DNA of 64,000 nucleotides, from the NCBI RefSeq assembly GCF_012927105.1, contig NZ_JABBFV010000023.1:1-64000 (forward strand). Direction: 5' to 3'. The DNA is from Sphingobium psychrophilum (lineage in GTDB: Bacteria > Pseudomonadota > Alphaproteobacteria > Sphingomonadales > Sphingomonadaceae). The translations under genes and the position numbers were made by a program. Positions 25,818 through 34,668 of the stretch are shown here, piece by piece. How positions within the stretch are numbered: the first letter of the stretch is position 1; every line of letters starts with the position of its first letter. The notes under the pieces are model-generated. The model had not been told where the DNA came from. It did no database searches and worked only from the letters and a program-made list of their open reading frames with translations.

Positions 25818-27731
25818 ATGACCGACACCCTCACAGACCCCATCTACAAGACCGACGCCCTCATCGCCGAAGATATCGACGCCTATCTCAAGGTCCATGA
25901 GTATAAGACGATGCTGCGCTTCATCACCTGCGGGTCGGTGGACGATGGCAAATCGACGCTGATCGGCCGGCTGCTCTATGACAGCAAGATGATCTTCGAG
26001 GATCAGCTGGCCGCGCTGGAGGCGGACAGCAAGAAGGTCGGTACGCAAGGGCAGGAGATCGACTTCGCCCTGCTGGTCGATGGCCTGGCCGCCGAGCGGG
26101 AGCAGGGCATCACGATCGACGTCGCCTATCGTTTCTTCGGCACCGAAAAGCGCAAGTTCATCGTCGCCGACACCCCCGGCCACGAACAATATACCCGCAA
26201 CATGGTGACCGGCGCATCGACGGCGGACCTGGCCGTCATCCTGATCGACGCGCGCAAGGGTATCCTGACGCAAACCCGCCGCCACAGCTATCTCGCCCAC
26301 CTGATCGGCATCCGCAACATCGTGCTGGCCGTCAACAAGATGGATCTGGTCGGCTATGATCAGGCGGTGTTCGACCGGATCGTCAAGGATTATACCGAAT
26401 TTGCCCGCTCGATCGGCATCACCGCTTTCACGCCGATGCCGATTTCCGGCTTCAAGGGCGACAATATCACCGGCCCCAGCGCCAACACGCCCTGGTACAC
26501 CGGCCCGGCGCTGATCGAGCATCTGGAGATGGTCGAGGTCAACAGCGCAGCCGACGCCGACAAGCCGTTCCGCATGGCGGTGCAATGGGTCAACCGCCCC
26601 AATCTGGATTTCCGCGGCTTTTCCGGCCAGATCGCAACTGGATCAGTGCGGCCCGGCGACGCCATCCGCGTCCTGCCGTCGGGCAAGACCAGCACGATCA
26701 CCCGCATCGTAACCCTTAATGGCGACCTGAACGAAGCCGTCGCCGGTCAGTCGGTCACGCTCTGCTTCGCCGACGAGGTCGATTGTTCGCGCGGCGATGT
26801 GATCGCGGTGTGCGACAATCCGCCCCAGGTCGCGGACCAGTTCGAAGCGACGATCGTGTGGATGGCGGACGAGGAAATGCTGCCGGGCCGCTCCTACTGG
26901 CTCAAGATCGGCACCCAGACTGTCACAGCCACGGTCCAGCAGCCCAAATATCAGGTCAACGTCAACACGATGGAGCAGCTGGCGGCCAAGACGCTGGAGC
27001 TGAACGCCATCGGCGTCGCCAATCTGTCGACGGACAAGCAGATCGTGTTCGAACCCTATGAAGCGAACCGCACATTGGGCGGCTTCATCCTGATCGACAA
27101 GATCACCAACGCCACGGTAGCCGCCGGGATGCTGCATTTCAGCCTGCGCCGCGCCCAGAATGTCCATTGGCAGGCGACCGATGTCAGCCGCGATTTCCAT
27201 GCGGGCCTCAAGAATCAGAAAGCCGCCGTGCTGTGGTTCACCGGGCTTTCGGGGGCGGGCAAATCGACCATCGCCAATCTGGTCGAAAAGCGGCTCGCCC
27301 GCATGAACCGCCACACCTTCCTGCTGGACGGCGACAATGTCCGCCATGGCCTGAACAAGGATCTGGGCTTCACCGACGCCGACCGGGTGGAAAATATCCG
27401 CCGCGTGGGCGAGGTCGCCAAGCTGATGACCGACGCGGGCCTGATCGTCATCACCGCCTTCATCTCCCCCTTCCGCGCCGAACGCGACATGGTGCGGCAG
27501 ATGATGCAGCCGGGCGAGTTTATCGAGGTGCATATCGATTCCACGCTGGCCGATGCCGAGGCGCGCGACGTCAAGGGCCTCTATAAAAAGGCGCGGGCGG
27601 GCCAGCTCAAGAATTTCACCGGCATCGACAGCCCCTATGAAGCGCCCGAAGACCCGGAGATCCGCATCGACACCGCGGACATGACCGCAGAGGAAGCGGC
27701 CGAGGCGATCGTCGCGAGGCTGATCCCATGA
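25818..27731 (+). CDS. cysNC: Bifunctional sulfate adenylyltransferase large subunit / adenylylsulfate kinase
   Basis: Fused enzyme of 637 aa. Residues 1-440 are the CysN GTPase that drives ATP sulfurylase: P-loop CGSVDDGKSTLIGRLLYDSK, ADTPGHEQYTRNM and AVNKMDLV. Residues ~455-637 are APS kinase (CysC), which phosphorylates APS to PAPS: P-loop TGLSGAGKSTIANLVEKRL, LDGDNVRHGLNKDLGF and FISPFRAERD. The fusion is common in proteobacteria. Its stop overlaps the cysQ start by 4 bp, so the PAPS maker and the PAP remover are coupled. Confidence 0.97.
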   Translation: MTDTLTDPIYKTDALIAEDIDAYLKVHEYKTMLRFITCGSVDDGKSTLIGRLLYDSKMIFEDQLAALEADSKKVGTQGQEIDFALLVDGLAAEREQGITIDVAYRFFGTEKRKFIVADTPGHEQYTRNMVTGASTADLAVILIDARKGILTQTRRHSYLAHLIGIRNIVLAVNKMDLVGYDQAVFDRIVKDYTEFARSIGITAFTPMPISGFKGDNITGPSANTPWYTGPALIEHLEMVEVNSAADADKPFRMAVQWVNRPNLDFRGFSGQIATGSVRPGDAIRVLPSGKTSTITRIVTLNGDLNEAVAGQSVTLCFADEVDCSRGDVIAVCDNPPQVADQFEATIVWMADEEMLPGRSYWLKIGTQTVTATVQQPKYQVNVNTMEQLAAKTLELNAIGVANLSTDKQIVFEPYEANRTLGGFILIDKITNATVAAGMLHFSLRRAQNVHWQATDVSRDFHAGLKNQKAAVLWFTGLSGAGKSTIANLVEKRLARMNRHTFLLDGDNVRHGLNKDLGFTDADRVENIRRVGEVAKLMTDAGLIVITAFISPFRAERDMVRQMMQPGEFIEVHIDSTLADAEARDVKGLYKKARAGQLKNFTGIDSPYEAPEDPEIRIDTADMTAEEAAEAIVARLIP

Positions 27732-28480
27732 GCCTGGACCTGTCCGACGCGAAGCTGGCCGCCTATCTCGCCGAAATAGCGGGCAGGTTGCTGCTCGACG
27801 TCCGGGCGTCCGGCCTGTTCAGCCCCAAGGCGCTGGGCAAGGCCGGCGACCAGACCGCCAACCAGTTCCTCGTCCATGCCCTGCGCGAACAGCGGCCCGA
27901 CGACGGGCTGTTGTCCGAGGAGGAAAAGGATAATGAAGATCGCCTGGCCAAGAGCCGGGTGTGGGTCGTCGATCCGGTCGATGGCACGCGCGAATATGGC
28001 GAGGAGCGGGCCGACTGGGCGGTGCATGTGGGTATGGCGATCGATGGCCAGCCGGTGATCGGCGCGGTCGCGCTGCCGGGCATGGACGGCGTGGGGGGCG
28101 GGCGTGGCCTCGTCCTGCGCTCCGACCAGCCCATCCCCTTGCCCTCCGCACCCGACCGGCTGCGCATGGTCGTCAGCCGCACCCGCCCGGCGGCCGAAGC
28201 GATCGAAGTGGCCGCGCATCTGGGCGCGGAACTGGTGCCGATGGGGTCGGCGGGAGCCAAGGCGATGGCGATCATCCTGGGCCAGGCCGATATCTACCTG
28301 CATAGCGGCGGCCAATATGAATGGGACAGCATGGCCCCGGTCGCGGTCGCACGCGCCCATGGCCTCCATTGCTCGCGCATCGACGGCTCGCCGCTCATCT
28401 ACAATCAGGCCGATGTCTATCTGCCGGACCTGCTCATCTGTCGGCCCGAACATGCCGACATGGTGCTGAAGCTGATCTAG
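27728..28480 (+). CDS. cysQ: 3'(2'),5'-bisphosphate nucleotidase
   Basis: Inositol-monophosphatase-fold enzyme of 250 aa that removes the 3'-phosphate from PAP, clearing the by-product of PAPS use. The metal-binding motif VWVVDPVDGTREYGE and C-terminal YEWDSMAPVAVARAHG identify the CysQ group; LLSEEEKDNE supplies a third metal ligand. Coupled by ATGA to cysNC. The stop overlaps by 4 bp the stop of the convergent downstream gene. Confidence 0.93.
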   Translation: MSLDLSDAKLAAYLAEIAGRLLLDVRASGLFSPKALGKAGDQTANQFLVHALREQRPDDGLLSEEEKDNEDRLAKSRVWVVDPVDGTREYGEERADWAVHVGMAIDGQPVIGAVALPGMDGVGGGRGLVLRSDQPIPLPSAPDRLRMVVSRTRPAAEAIEVAAHLGAELVPMGSAGAKAMAIILGQADIYLHSGGQYEWDSMAPVAVARAHGLHCSRIDGSPLIYNQADVYLPDLLICRPEHADMVLKLI

Positions 28481-29124
28481 AGCGCGGCGGCGCGGGCAAT
28501 ATCCGCCGCCGTTATGACATGGGTGCCGGGCTGCCCGCTTAGTGCCGCCGCGACCAACAGCTGCGCCACGGTGACCGCCGGGCTGATCCTGGCGCTGGCC
28601 GGCAGGATGGGTCCGGCGATCCGCAGCACGCTGCCCGTGATCCGTTCTATCGCCCGATGCTCCGCCCGCTCGCCGCCCAGCAGGCCCGGCCGCAGGATCG
28701 TCAGCGATGGAAAGCCAAGCTGGCGCACCGCCGCTTCCACCTCGCCCTTGGTCCGCGGGTAGAGAAAGGGCGAGCGGCTGTCCGCGCCCATGGAGGAGGT
28801 CAGTGCAAAGCGAAGCGCCCCACCGCGCCGCAGCGCCGCGGCGATCGCCAGCACATAGTCATGATCGACCGCGCGGAAAGCCGCCACCGACCCGGCCTTC
28901 TTGCGCGTCGTACCCAGCGCGCAAATCGCGCCATCGGCCGCCCACCATGGCGCATCACGGGGCAGGGTGCCGCTGTCCACCAGCGGATTGAGCAATTTGG
29001 AATGGGGCGCCAATGGCCGCCGCGTGGGCGCCACGACCTGCGTCACGCGATCATCGTCCAGCATCAGCGTCAGCGCTATGCCGCCGACCAGGCCCGTAGC
29101 GCCTGCGAGGAAGATGGTGGTCAT
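28477..29124 (-). CDS. NAD(P)-binding atypical SDR (HTATIP2/NAD-dependent epimerase-like)
   Basis: Cytosolic protein of 215 aa with an N-terminal Rossmann motif TIFLAGATGLVGGIAL. Later ALTSSMGADSRSPFLYPRTKGE supplies the Ser...Tyr/Lys region of atypical SDRs, and LTILRPGLLGGERAEHR is also characteristic. Substrate unknown. The ATG at 29124 is chosen because the Rossmann strand begins two residues later; an extension upstream adds only an unrelated segment. Confidence 0.82.
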   Translation of the reverse strand: MTTIFLAGATGLVGGIALTLMLDDDRVTQVVAPTRRPLAPHSKLLNPLVDSGTLPRDAPWWAADGAICALGTTRKKAGSVAAFRAVDHDYVLAIAAALRRGGALRFALTSSMGADSRSPFLYPRTKGEVEAAVRQLGFPSLTILRPGLLGGERAEHRAIERITGSVLRIAGPILPASARISPAVTVAQLLVAAALSGQPGTHVITAADIARAAAL

Positions 29125-29224
29125 TCGCCCAGCATAACGCGGTTTCTGCTGGACGGGAAGCAAGGGAAGGGACGGGCAATGGCCGCAGCGATCGCCCGTC
29201 CCCTTAACATCCGCGCAAAAGCGC

Positions 29225-30724
29225 TTACTTCATCGTCGGGATGACGAAGCTCTGGTCCACCACCGCGCCGCCGGTCGGCCAGCGCTGCGTGATCTTCTTG
29301 TTGCGGGTGTAGAAGCGCACGCCATCCTCGCCATATTGGTCCATATCGCCGAAGCCCGAACGCTTCCAACCACCAAAGCTATGATAGGCGACCGGCACCG
29401 GGATCGGCACGTTGATGCCGACCATGCCGACTTCGACCTCCGCGGCAAACTTGCGGGCATAATCGCCGTTGCGGGTGAAGATGGCGACGCCGTTGCCATA
29501 TTGATGCTTGCTCGGATAGCTCAGCGCTTCCTCGAACGTCTCTGCGCGCAGGATCTGGAGCACCGGGCCGAAAATTTCGTCCTGATAGCTTTTCATCTGC
29601 GGGGTGACCCGGTCGATCAGCGTGGGCGCGAGGTAGAAGCCTTCCTCATAGCCCTGGAGCTGGAAGCCGCGGCCGTCGACCACGATTTCCGCGCCTTCAT
29701 CGGCCGCCATCTGGATATAGGATTCGACCCGCGCCTTGTGCTGGGCGGTGACGAGCGGACCATATTGCGCGTCGGGATCGGTCGGTATGCCGGGACGCAG
29801 CGTCTCGATTGCGGCGATCAGCTTGGTGCGGAAGATTTCCGCCGTCGCTTCGCCCACCGGGGTCACGACCGGCAACGCCATGCAGCGTTCGCCCGCCGAA
29901 CCATAGGCCGCGCCCACGATATCGGCGACCGCCTGGTCCATGTCCGCGTCAGGCAGGATGATGCCGTGATTTTTCGCGCCGCCCATGCATTGCGCCCGTT
30001 TGCCGTTCGCGGCGGCCCGCTGATAGACATAATTGGCGATGTCGGACGACCCGACGAAGCTCACTGCCTTGATATCAGGATGGTCCAGAATGGCATCGAC
30101 CATTTCCTTGTCGCCATGGACGACGTTCAGGATGCCAGCGGGCAGGCCCGCTTCCAGCGCCAGTTCCGCCAGGCGGACCGGCACGGACGGATCACGCTCC
30201 GAGGGCTTGAGAATGAAGGCGTTACCGCACGCGATCGCCATCGCGCTCATCCACAGCGGGATCATGGCCGGGAAGTTGAACGGGGTGATGCCCGACACGA
30301 TGCCCAGCGGCTGGCGCATCGAATAGACGTCGATGCCGGGGCCGGCGCCTTGCGTATAATCGCCCTTCAGCAAATGCGGGATGCCGCAGGCGAACTCCAC
30401 GACTTCCAGACCGCGCTGGATATCGCCCTTGGCGTCGGCCAGCACCTTGCCATGTTCGGACGACAGCATCCGCGCCAGCTCGTCCATATTCGCTTCGATC
30501 AGTTCCCGGTAGCGGAACATCACGCGCGCGCGGCGCTGCGGGTTGGTCGCGGCCCAGTCGGGCTGGGCCGACAGCGCGGAATCGATCGCCTTCTGGAGAT
30601 GGGCGGCATCGCCCAGTTCCACCTGCGCCTGGACCGCGCCGGTCGACGGATCGAGTATGTCGGACAGGCGCGCGCCGGGCAGGGACGTGGACGTGCCATG
30701 GATGAAATGGGTGACGGTTCTCAT
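29225..30724 (-). CDS. mmsA: Methylmalonate-semialdehyde dehydrogenase (CoA-acylating)
   Basis: Aldehyde dehydrogenase superfamily enzyme of 499 aa converting methylmalonate or malonate semialdehyde plus CoA and NAD to propionyl- or acetyl-CoA (valine, inositol, beta-alanine catabolism). MmsA marks: MRQPLGIVSGITPFNFPAMI, CMGGAKNHG, catalytic Cys281 in GSAGERCMALPVV, and EIFGPVLQILRAETFEEAL. ATG 30724 follows AGGAGAGGA. It is divergent from a LysR gene whose product is its probable regulator. No mmsB (3-hydroxyisobutyrate dehydrogenase) is adjacent. Confidence 0.93.
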   Translation of the reverse strand: MRTVTHFIHGTSTSLPGARLSDILDPSTGAVQAQVELGDAAHLQKAIDSALSAQPDWAATNPQRRARVMFRYRELIEANMDELARMLSSEHGKVLADAKGDIQRGLEVVEFACGIPHLLKGDYTQGAGPGIDVYSMRQPLGIVSGITPFNFPAMIPLWMSAMAIACGNAFILKPSERDPSVPVRLAELALEAGLPAGILNVVHGDKEMVDAILDHPDIKAVSFVGSSDIANYVYQRAAANGKRAQCMGGAKNHGIILPDADMDQAVADIVGAAYGSAGERCMALPVVTPVGEATAEIFRTKLIAAIETLRPGIPTDPDAQYGPLVTAQHKARVESYIQMAADEGAEIVVDGRGFQLQGYEEGFYLAPTLIDRVTPQMKSYQDEIFGPVLQILRAETFEEALSYPSKHQYGNGVAIFTRNGDYARKFAAEVEVGMVGINVPIPVPVAYHSFGGWKRSGFGDMDQYGEDGVRFYTRNKKITQRWPTGGAVVDQSFVIPTMK

Positions 30725-30780
30725 AACTGATCCTCTCCTGATCGGAACGAACATCTTATAGACGCGGCAGCTTGGCAGGG

Positions 30781-30790
30781 ATATGCATAT
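30781..30790. promoter_or_regulatory. Palindrome ATATGCATAT between mmsA and the LysR gene
   Basis: A perfect 10-bp palindrome in the 95-bp divergent region, 57 bp from mmsA and 30 bp from the LysR gene. LysR proteins bind dyads in such gaps. Short length makes chance occurrence possible. Confidence 0.35.
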
Positions 30791-30819
30791 GGCGACACAT
30801 TGGTTGTGCAGTTATACCT

Positions 30820-31704
30820 ATGCTGAATTCCGACGATCTCCGCCTCTTCCTGGCCGTCATGCGCGAAGGCAATATGCTGGCGGCCTCGCGACGCGTCGGT
30901 GTCGACCATAGCACCGTCGCCCGGCGGATCACCAGCCTGGAGGCGACACTGGGCGCGCGCCTGTTCGATCGGTCGCCACGCGGCGTCACGCCGACCCAGG
31001 CCGCCTTCGCGCTCGTGGGTCATGCCGAACGGATCGAGAGCGAATTGCTGGCGGCGGTCGGAAGCGTGTCCGGCCGGGACAGCGAGGTCGAGGGGACGGT
31101 GCGCCTGGCGACGCCCGAAGCCTGCGCCAGCTATCTGGTTGCGCCCCATGTCGCCGCCCTGCGCGCCCGGCATCCCCGGCTGACGCTGGAACTGGCGTCG
31201 GAAAGCCGGGTGGCCAGCCTGTCCAAGCGCGAGGCTGATATCGCAGTGATGCTGAAACCGCCGCCCAAGGGGCGGTTGGTGACCCGCAAGCTGGTCGACT
31301 ATCGCCTCGGTCTTTATGCGTCGCGAGACTATCTGGACAGCCATGGCGAACCGACGGTGCGCGCCGACCTCAATCGCCATGCCTTCATATCCTATATCGA
31401 GGAACTGGCCGGATTTCCCGAAATGATCGCCCTGGACCAGATCTTGCCCGGCGCGCCGATCGGCTTCCGGTCCAGCTCCAGCGCGGCGCAGCATGCCGCG
31501 GTGGTGGCGGGCGTGGGCATCGGCGTGCTGCACGTCTTTGCGGCGGGCGAAGATGAGCGACTGGTGCGGATATTACCGCAGGAGATCGAGGTATGGCGCA
31601 GCTACTGGCTGGTGATGCATGCCGATCTGCAACGGCTGACCCGGATCAGGGCCACGATCGATTTCATCGACGACGTGATGCGGACGATGCGCGACCGGCT
31701 GTAG
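30820..31704 (+). CDS. LysR-family transcriptional regulator, divergent to mmsA
   Basis: Regulator of 294 aa. N-terminal winged helix with MLNSDDLRLFLAVMREGNML and VDHSTVARRITSLEATLGAR LFDRS order; the effector-binding domain follows with typical FRSSSSAAQHAAVVAGVGIG. The ATG at 30820 fits the family N-terminus. LysR genes usually control the divergent gene, here methylmalonate-semialdehyde dehydrogenase. An insertion sequence begins 17 bp after its stop but leaves the gene intact. Confidence 0.92.
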   Translation: MLNSDDLRLFLAVMREGNMLAASRRVGVDHSTVARRITSLEATLGARLFDRSPRGVTPTQAAFALVGHAERIESELLAAVGSVSGRDSEVEGTVRLATPEACASYLVAPHVAALRARHPRLTLELASESRVASLSKREADIAVMLKPPPKGRLVTRKLVDYRLGLYASRDYLDSHGEPTVRADLNRHAFISYIEELAGFPEMIALDQILPGAPIGFRSSSSAAQHAAVVAGVGIGVLHVFAAGEDERLVRILPQEIEVWRSYWLVMHADLQRLTRIRATIDFIDDVMRTMRDRL

Positions 31705-31720
31705 GCGGGATCGGCATTGC

Positions 31721-31745
31721 TGTTCCTGCCATTTAGAGAAGTCAC
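31721..31745 (+). repeat. Left terminal inverted repeat of the IS
   Basis: Begins TGTTCCTGCCATTTAGAGAA and matches the reverse complement of 33387-33411 at 17 of 25 positions. A related sub-repeat follows at 31753. Confidence 0.75.
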
Positions 31746-31885
31746 TATCTCCGCCATATAGAAATGTCACACGTTGAAGACAGCAGGGGCTGCGCGGAGC
31801 CATCGGCCTAGCGCAGCGCAGCCCCTGCTGATGCGCTGACTTTGGGGTGGTGCACCATGGACCCGCTGCCCTGCAGTGGGCCCGG

Positions 31886-33304
31886 TCATGTCCTCTGCAC
31901 GAACCTGAGCGTGCCGCGTTCGCGCAACGTCTCATCACTGAGCCTGGGACTACGCTTGAGCTTCGAGCCGCCCAGTGTGCGGCGATCGATCTTCGCAGGC
32001 GGTTCCGGCTCGGAGAACATATGCATGGGCTGGTCACGGCGGGCAGGGGCGTGGTTGTTGCGCTTGCGGTGATGCGGCATGATCGCCTGCATCTGCCGGG
32101 CCAGCAGCAACGCCGCGTCCAGATGCTTGTTCTCGACAATGGCAGGCTGGTTCACCTGCCGCATCTTGTCGAACTGACGATAGGGCAGGACATGGCCCTC
32201 ATGCTCGATCTCCAGTCGACCGTCGGGATATTCACAGACCGTCACCCGCTTGCGCGCCAGATCTAGGCTGACATCGTTCGGCTCCAGAATGAACATTGCC
32301 TTGTTGTAATGCAGCGTCAGCGCCGCCGTCACGGTCCGCTGCTCACGCCAGACCATGATTGAGCGCAGATCGTCATGCGGTGCAAGCGGACGGTGCATAT
32401 CGCGGGCATCGAAGGCGGGTCGGGCGAACCGCTCGTTGTGCCTGGTCCTATAGCTGTCGAGGAAGGTGTTGGCGTCCTCGATCGATGAGATGCATTCCAG
32501 GCGCATCGTTTTGAGCAGGCGATCCTGCAAGGTGGCATTGGCCCGTTCGACCCGGCCCTTGGCCTGCGGCGAGTTGGCGCAGATGATCTCGATGTTCAGA
32601 GCATCGAGCGCGCGACCAAAATGCGTCATGCCATCGCCACGAGCGGCGCTGGCCCGCGCGTTCCGGAAAACGCTGTGCTTATCGGAATAAAAGGCCACCG
32701 GCTTGCCGTGCCATTCGATATATGCGCGGGTCGCCTCCATATAGGCAAAGGTGCTCTTGCTCTCGACCATCCTGAGGTGCATCAGTTCGCTGGTCGCGTC
32801 GTCGATATAAACCAGCAGGGTGCATTGCGGGCCGCGATCTTCAAACCACCAATGTTTTGAGCCGTCGATCTGGATCAGTTCACCTCGACAATCCCGACGA
32901 TAACGCGGCTGATATGGGCGAGGACGGCGAGCGTCACGGTCCTTCCAGAATCCGGCCTGAATCATCCACTGGCGTAAAGTCTCGTGCGAAATCGTGATCT
33001 GGTGCCGCCCGGCGAGATATTCAGTCGCTAGAGTCGGACCGAAATCATGATAGTGCTGGCGCACCAGGTCGAGAACGCGTGTGCGAAGGTCCTCCTTGAA
33101 GGCGCGGTTGCTCGGGCGGCCGCGCTTCCAAGACACAAGTGCTTCAGGGCCATCTGTATGTAATCGGTCGAGCAACCGGTACACCTGGCGGCGACAGACC
33201 CCAAGCAGCATCGCTGCATCCTCGACCCTCAGTTCACCACGGTCGAAACGAAGCAGTGTATCATACCGGGAAAGCTCGCCACGGCTCATTGCCACCACCG
33301 TCAT
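31886..33304 (-). CDS. ISNCY-family (IS1202-like) DDE transposase
   Basis: Transposase of 472 aa. N-terminal helix-turn-helix (VEDAAMLLGVCRRQVYRLLD, then KRGRPSNR), a second helical domain, and an rve/DDE catalytic core: first Asp in LIQIDGSKHWWFEDRG, second Asp in FYSDKHSVFRN, Glu in KGRVERANATLQDRLLK. The C-terminal part ends in an Arg-rich tail. The ATG at 33304 is preceded by GGGAGGA at 8 bp; an in-frame ATG 18 bp upstream is weaker. Intact, so probably active. Confidence 0.93.
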   Translation of the reverse strand: MTVVAMSRGELSRYDTLLRFDRGELRVEDAAMLLGVCRRQVYRLLDRLHTDGPEALVSWKRGRPSNRAFKEDLRTRVLDLVRQHYHDFGPTLATEYLAGRHQITISHETLRQWMIQAGFWKDRDARRPRPYQPRYRRDCRGELIQIDGSKHWWFEDRGPQCTLLVYIDDATSELMHLRMVESKSTFAYMEATRAYIEWHGKPVAFYSDKHSVFRNARASAARGDGMTHFGRALDALNIEIICANSPQAKGRVERANATLQDRLLKTMRLECISSIEDANTFLDSYRTRHNERFARPAFDARDMHRPLAPHDDLRSIMVWREQRTVTAALTLHYNKAMFILEPNDVSLDLARKRVTVCEYPDGRLEIEHEGHVLPYRQFDKMRQVNQPAIVENKHLDAALLLARQMQAIMPHHRKRNNHAPARRDQPMHMFSEPEPPAKIDRRTLGGSKLKRSPRLSDETLRERGTLRFVQRT

Positions 33305-33386
33305 AAGCGTGTCCTCCCGCATGCAGGAGAAACATGCCACCGGAACCGCGAGACGTCCCGGCTGTGACATCTCTAAATTGCGGGCA

Positions 33387-33411
33387 GTGGCATCTCCAAA
33401 TTGCGCTTACA
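33387..33411 (-). repeat. Right terminal inverted repeat of the IS
   Basis: On the minus strand begins TGTAAGCGCAATTTGGAGAT. A second sub-repeat, better conserved, lies at 33364-33381. Confidence 0.75.
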
Positions 33412-33655
33412 ATCAGAAAGTTCGATAATAAGGATTATGTTAAATCCGCGCTATCGCCGCAATCGCGTACAGCTGTCCAACTCGCCGTCGCACATCGTTG
33501 GCAGGCCATGCCGCCACTATCGTTGCAAACGCCCGCATGCAGCGGCCCTCTTTTGCGGAATATCGGTCAGCTATCGCGACCCGGAGGCAGCGATCAACCG
33601 ATTGCCGGTCGCCCGCGTGCCGCTGGATCAGGTCGCGACATTCGTGGATGGATAG
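33412..33655 (+). other. IS right flank; possible 3' remnant of an interrupted gene
   Basis: One plus-strand frame stays open from inside the IS end to a stop at 33655, with a C-terminal-like segment YRDPEAAINRLPVARVPLDQ. It has no start of its own outside the IS and I do not recognise the family. It may be the tail of a gene cut by the IS or by the rearrangement that removed the target duplication. Otherwise nothing is seen here. Confidence 0.3.
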
Positions 33656-34513
33656 CTATTCCGCCCCGAAACGGATGCGGCGCAGGAAATCCAGCACACC
33701 ATCGTTGAACATGTCATTGCTGTCGCCTGCGACCATATGGCCGGCGTCCGGCACGCAATAGACTTCCGTCTGCGGCACAAGGCTGACTAGCTCGGCCACG
33801 CCCGCGTCATCCACGATATCGCTCTTGCCGCCCCGCACCAGCAAGGTCGGGATCGTCACCCGGCTGCTCGCCGCCAGCAACTCCTCGGTCCAGGCCGGCG
33901 GTTCGGCGCTCGGTCGCGCCGCCAGCATGCGCGGGTCCCAATGCCAGTAAAGTCGCCCATCGTCGCGCCGTCGCAGATTCTTCATCAGGCCCGACGGATC
34001 ACGCTGCGCCTTGCGCTGCGGATTATAGGCGATGACCGCGGCGAGCGCATCATCGGCCGTGGCGAAACCACCCGCATGGGCCTGCATGAAGCTCTGGATT
34101 TTCTCCACCCCGGCCGTCGCCGGACGCAGCACGATGTCCACCAGCACGAGCGCGGTCGCCTGCGGCACCTGCCCCATGCCGACCGCGTAGAAGCTGGTCA
34201 TGCCGCCCATCGATGCGCCGACCAGCGCGACCGGCCGGCGATCGCCAATCGCCGCCTGCAGGTCCGCACCGCGCGCCGCGAGCGAATAGTCGCCCTCGTC
34301 CGACCAACTGCTGTCGCCATGCCCGCGCGCATCGAAATTGATGACATGATAGCCCTCCGCGATCATGCGGCGCATCGCGCCCGACCAGCTATGGCGCGTC
34401 TGCCCACCGCCATGCAGTAACATGATCGTAGGGGCATGCATTGGACCACCGACATCGGCGACCAGCGTCAATCCATCGCGGGTCGAAAATTCGCGGCGGG
34501 ATATATCCATCAT
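33656..34513 (-). CDS. Alpha/beta-fold hydrolase
   Basis: Cytoplasmic hydrolase of 285 aa. Oxyanion-hole motif LLHGGGQTRHSW, INFDARGHGDSSW, nucleophile elbow LVGASMGGMTS (Ser in GASMG), acid in VRGGKSDIVDD and catalytic His in VPDAGHMVAGD. Similar to peroxidase/esterase-like hydrolases; substrate unknown. Two adjacent ATGs (34513, 34510) follow GGAAGAGG. Divergent from the peptidase gene. Confidence 0.85.
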   Translation of the reverse strand: MMDISRREFSTRDGLTLVADVGGPMHAPTIMLLHGGGQTRHSWSGAMRRMIAEGYHVINFDARGHGDSSWSDEGDYSLAARGADLQAAIGDRRPVALVGASMGGMTSFYAVGMGQVPQATALVLVDIVLRPATAGVEKIQSFMQAHAGGFATADDALAAVIAYNPQRKAQRDPSGLMKNLRRRDDGRLYWHWDPRMLAARPSAEPPAWTEELLAASSRVTIPTLLVRGGKSDIVDDAGVAELVSLVPQTEVYCVPDAGHMVAGDSNDMFNDGVLDFLRRIRFGAE

Positions 34514-34668
34514 ATGGGCCTCTTCCATGAGGCACCCGGCGCTACAATGTTTCCATAAGATATGCCAGCGTACCGCGCCGGTCCCGGTCTGGCATAAAGA
34601 CTGTCGACATTGGCGGCCTGATCGGCATGATCCGACTCATTGCGCAGCCCTGCGCCAAGGAGTTGATT

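Larger units (their letters stand above)
31721..33411. mobile_element. ISNCY (IS1202-group) insertion sequence, 1691 bp, complete
   Basis: Contains one transposase gene and imperfect 25-bp terminal inverted repeats starting TGT (31721-31745 and 33387-33411, 17 of 25 matching). Each end carries two tandem copies of a GCAATTTAGAGATGTCAC-like unit, 25 bp apart at the left and 23 bp apart at the right, likely transposase-binding sites. No target duplication is evident in the flanks (CATTGC on the left, ATCAGA on the right), so one side may have been rearranged after insertion. Confidence 0.85.
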
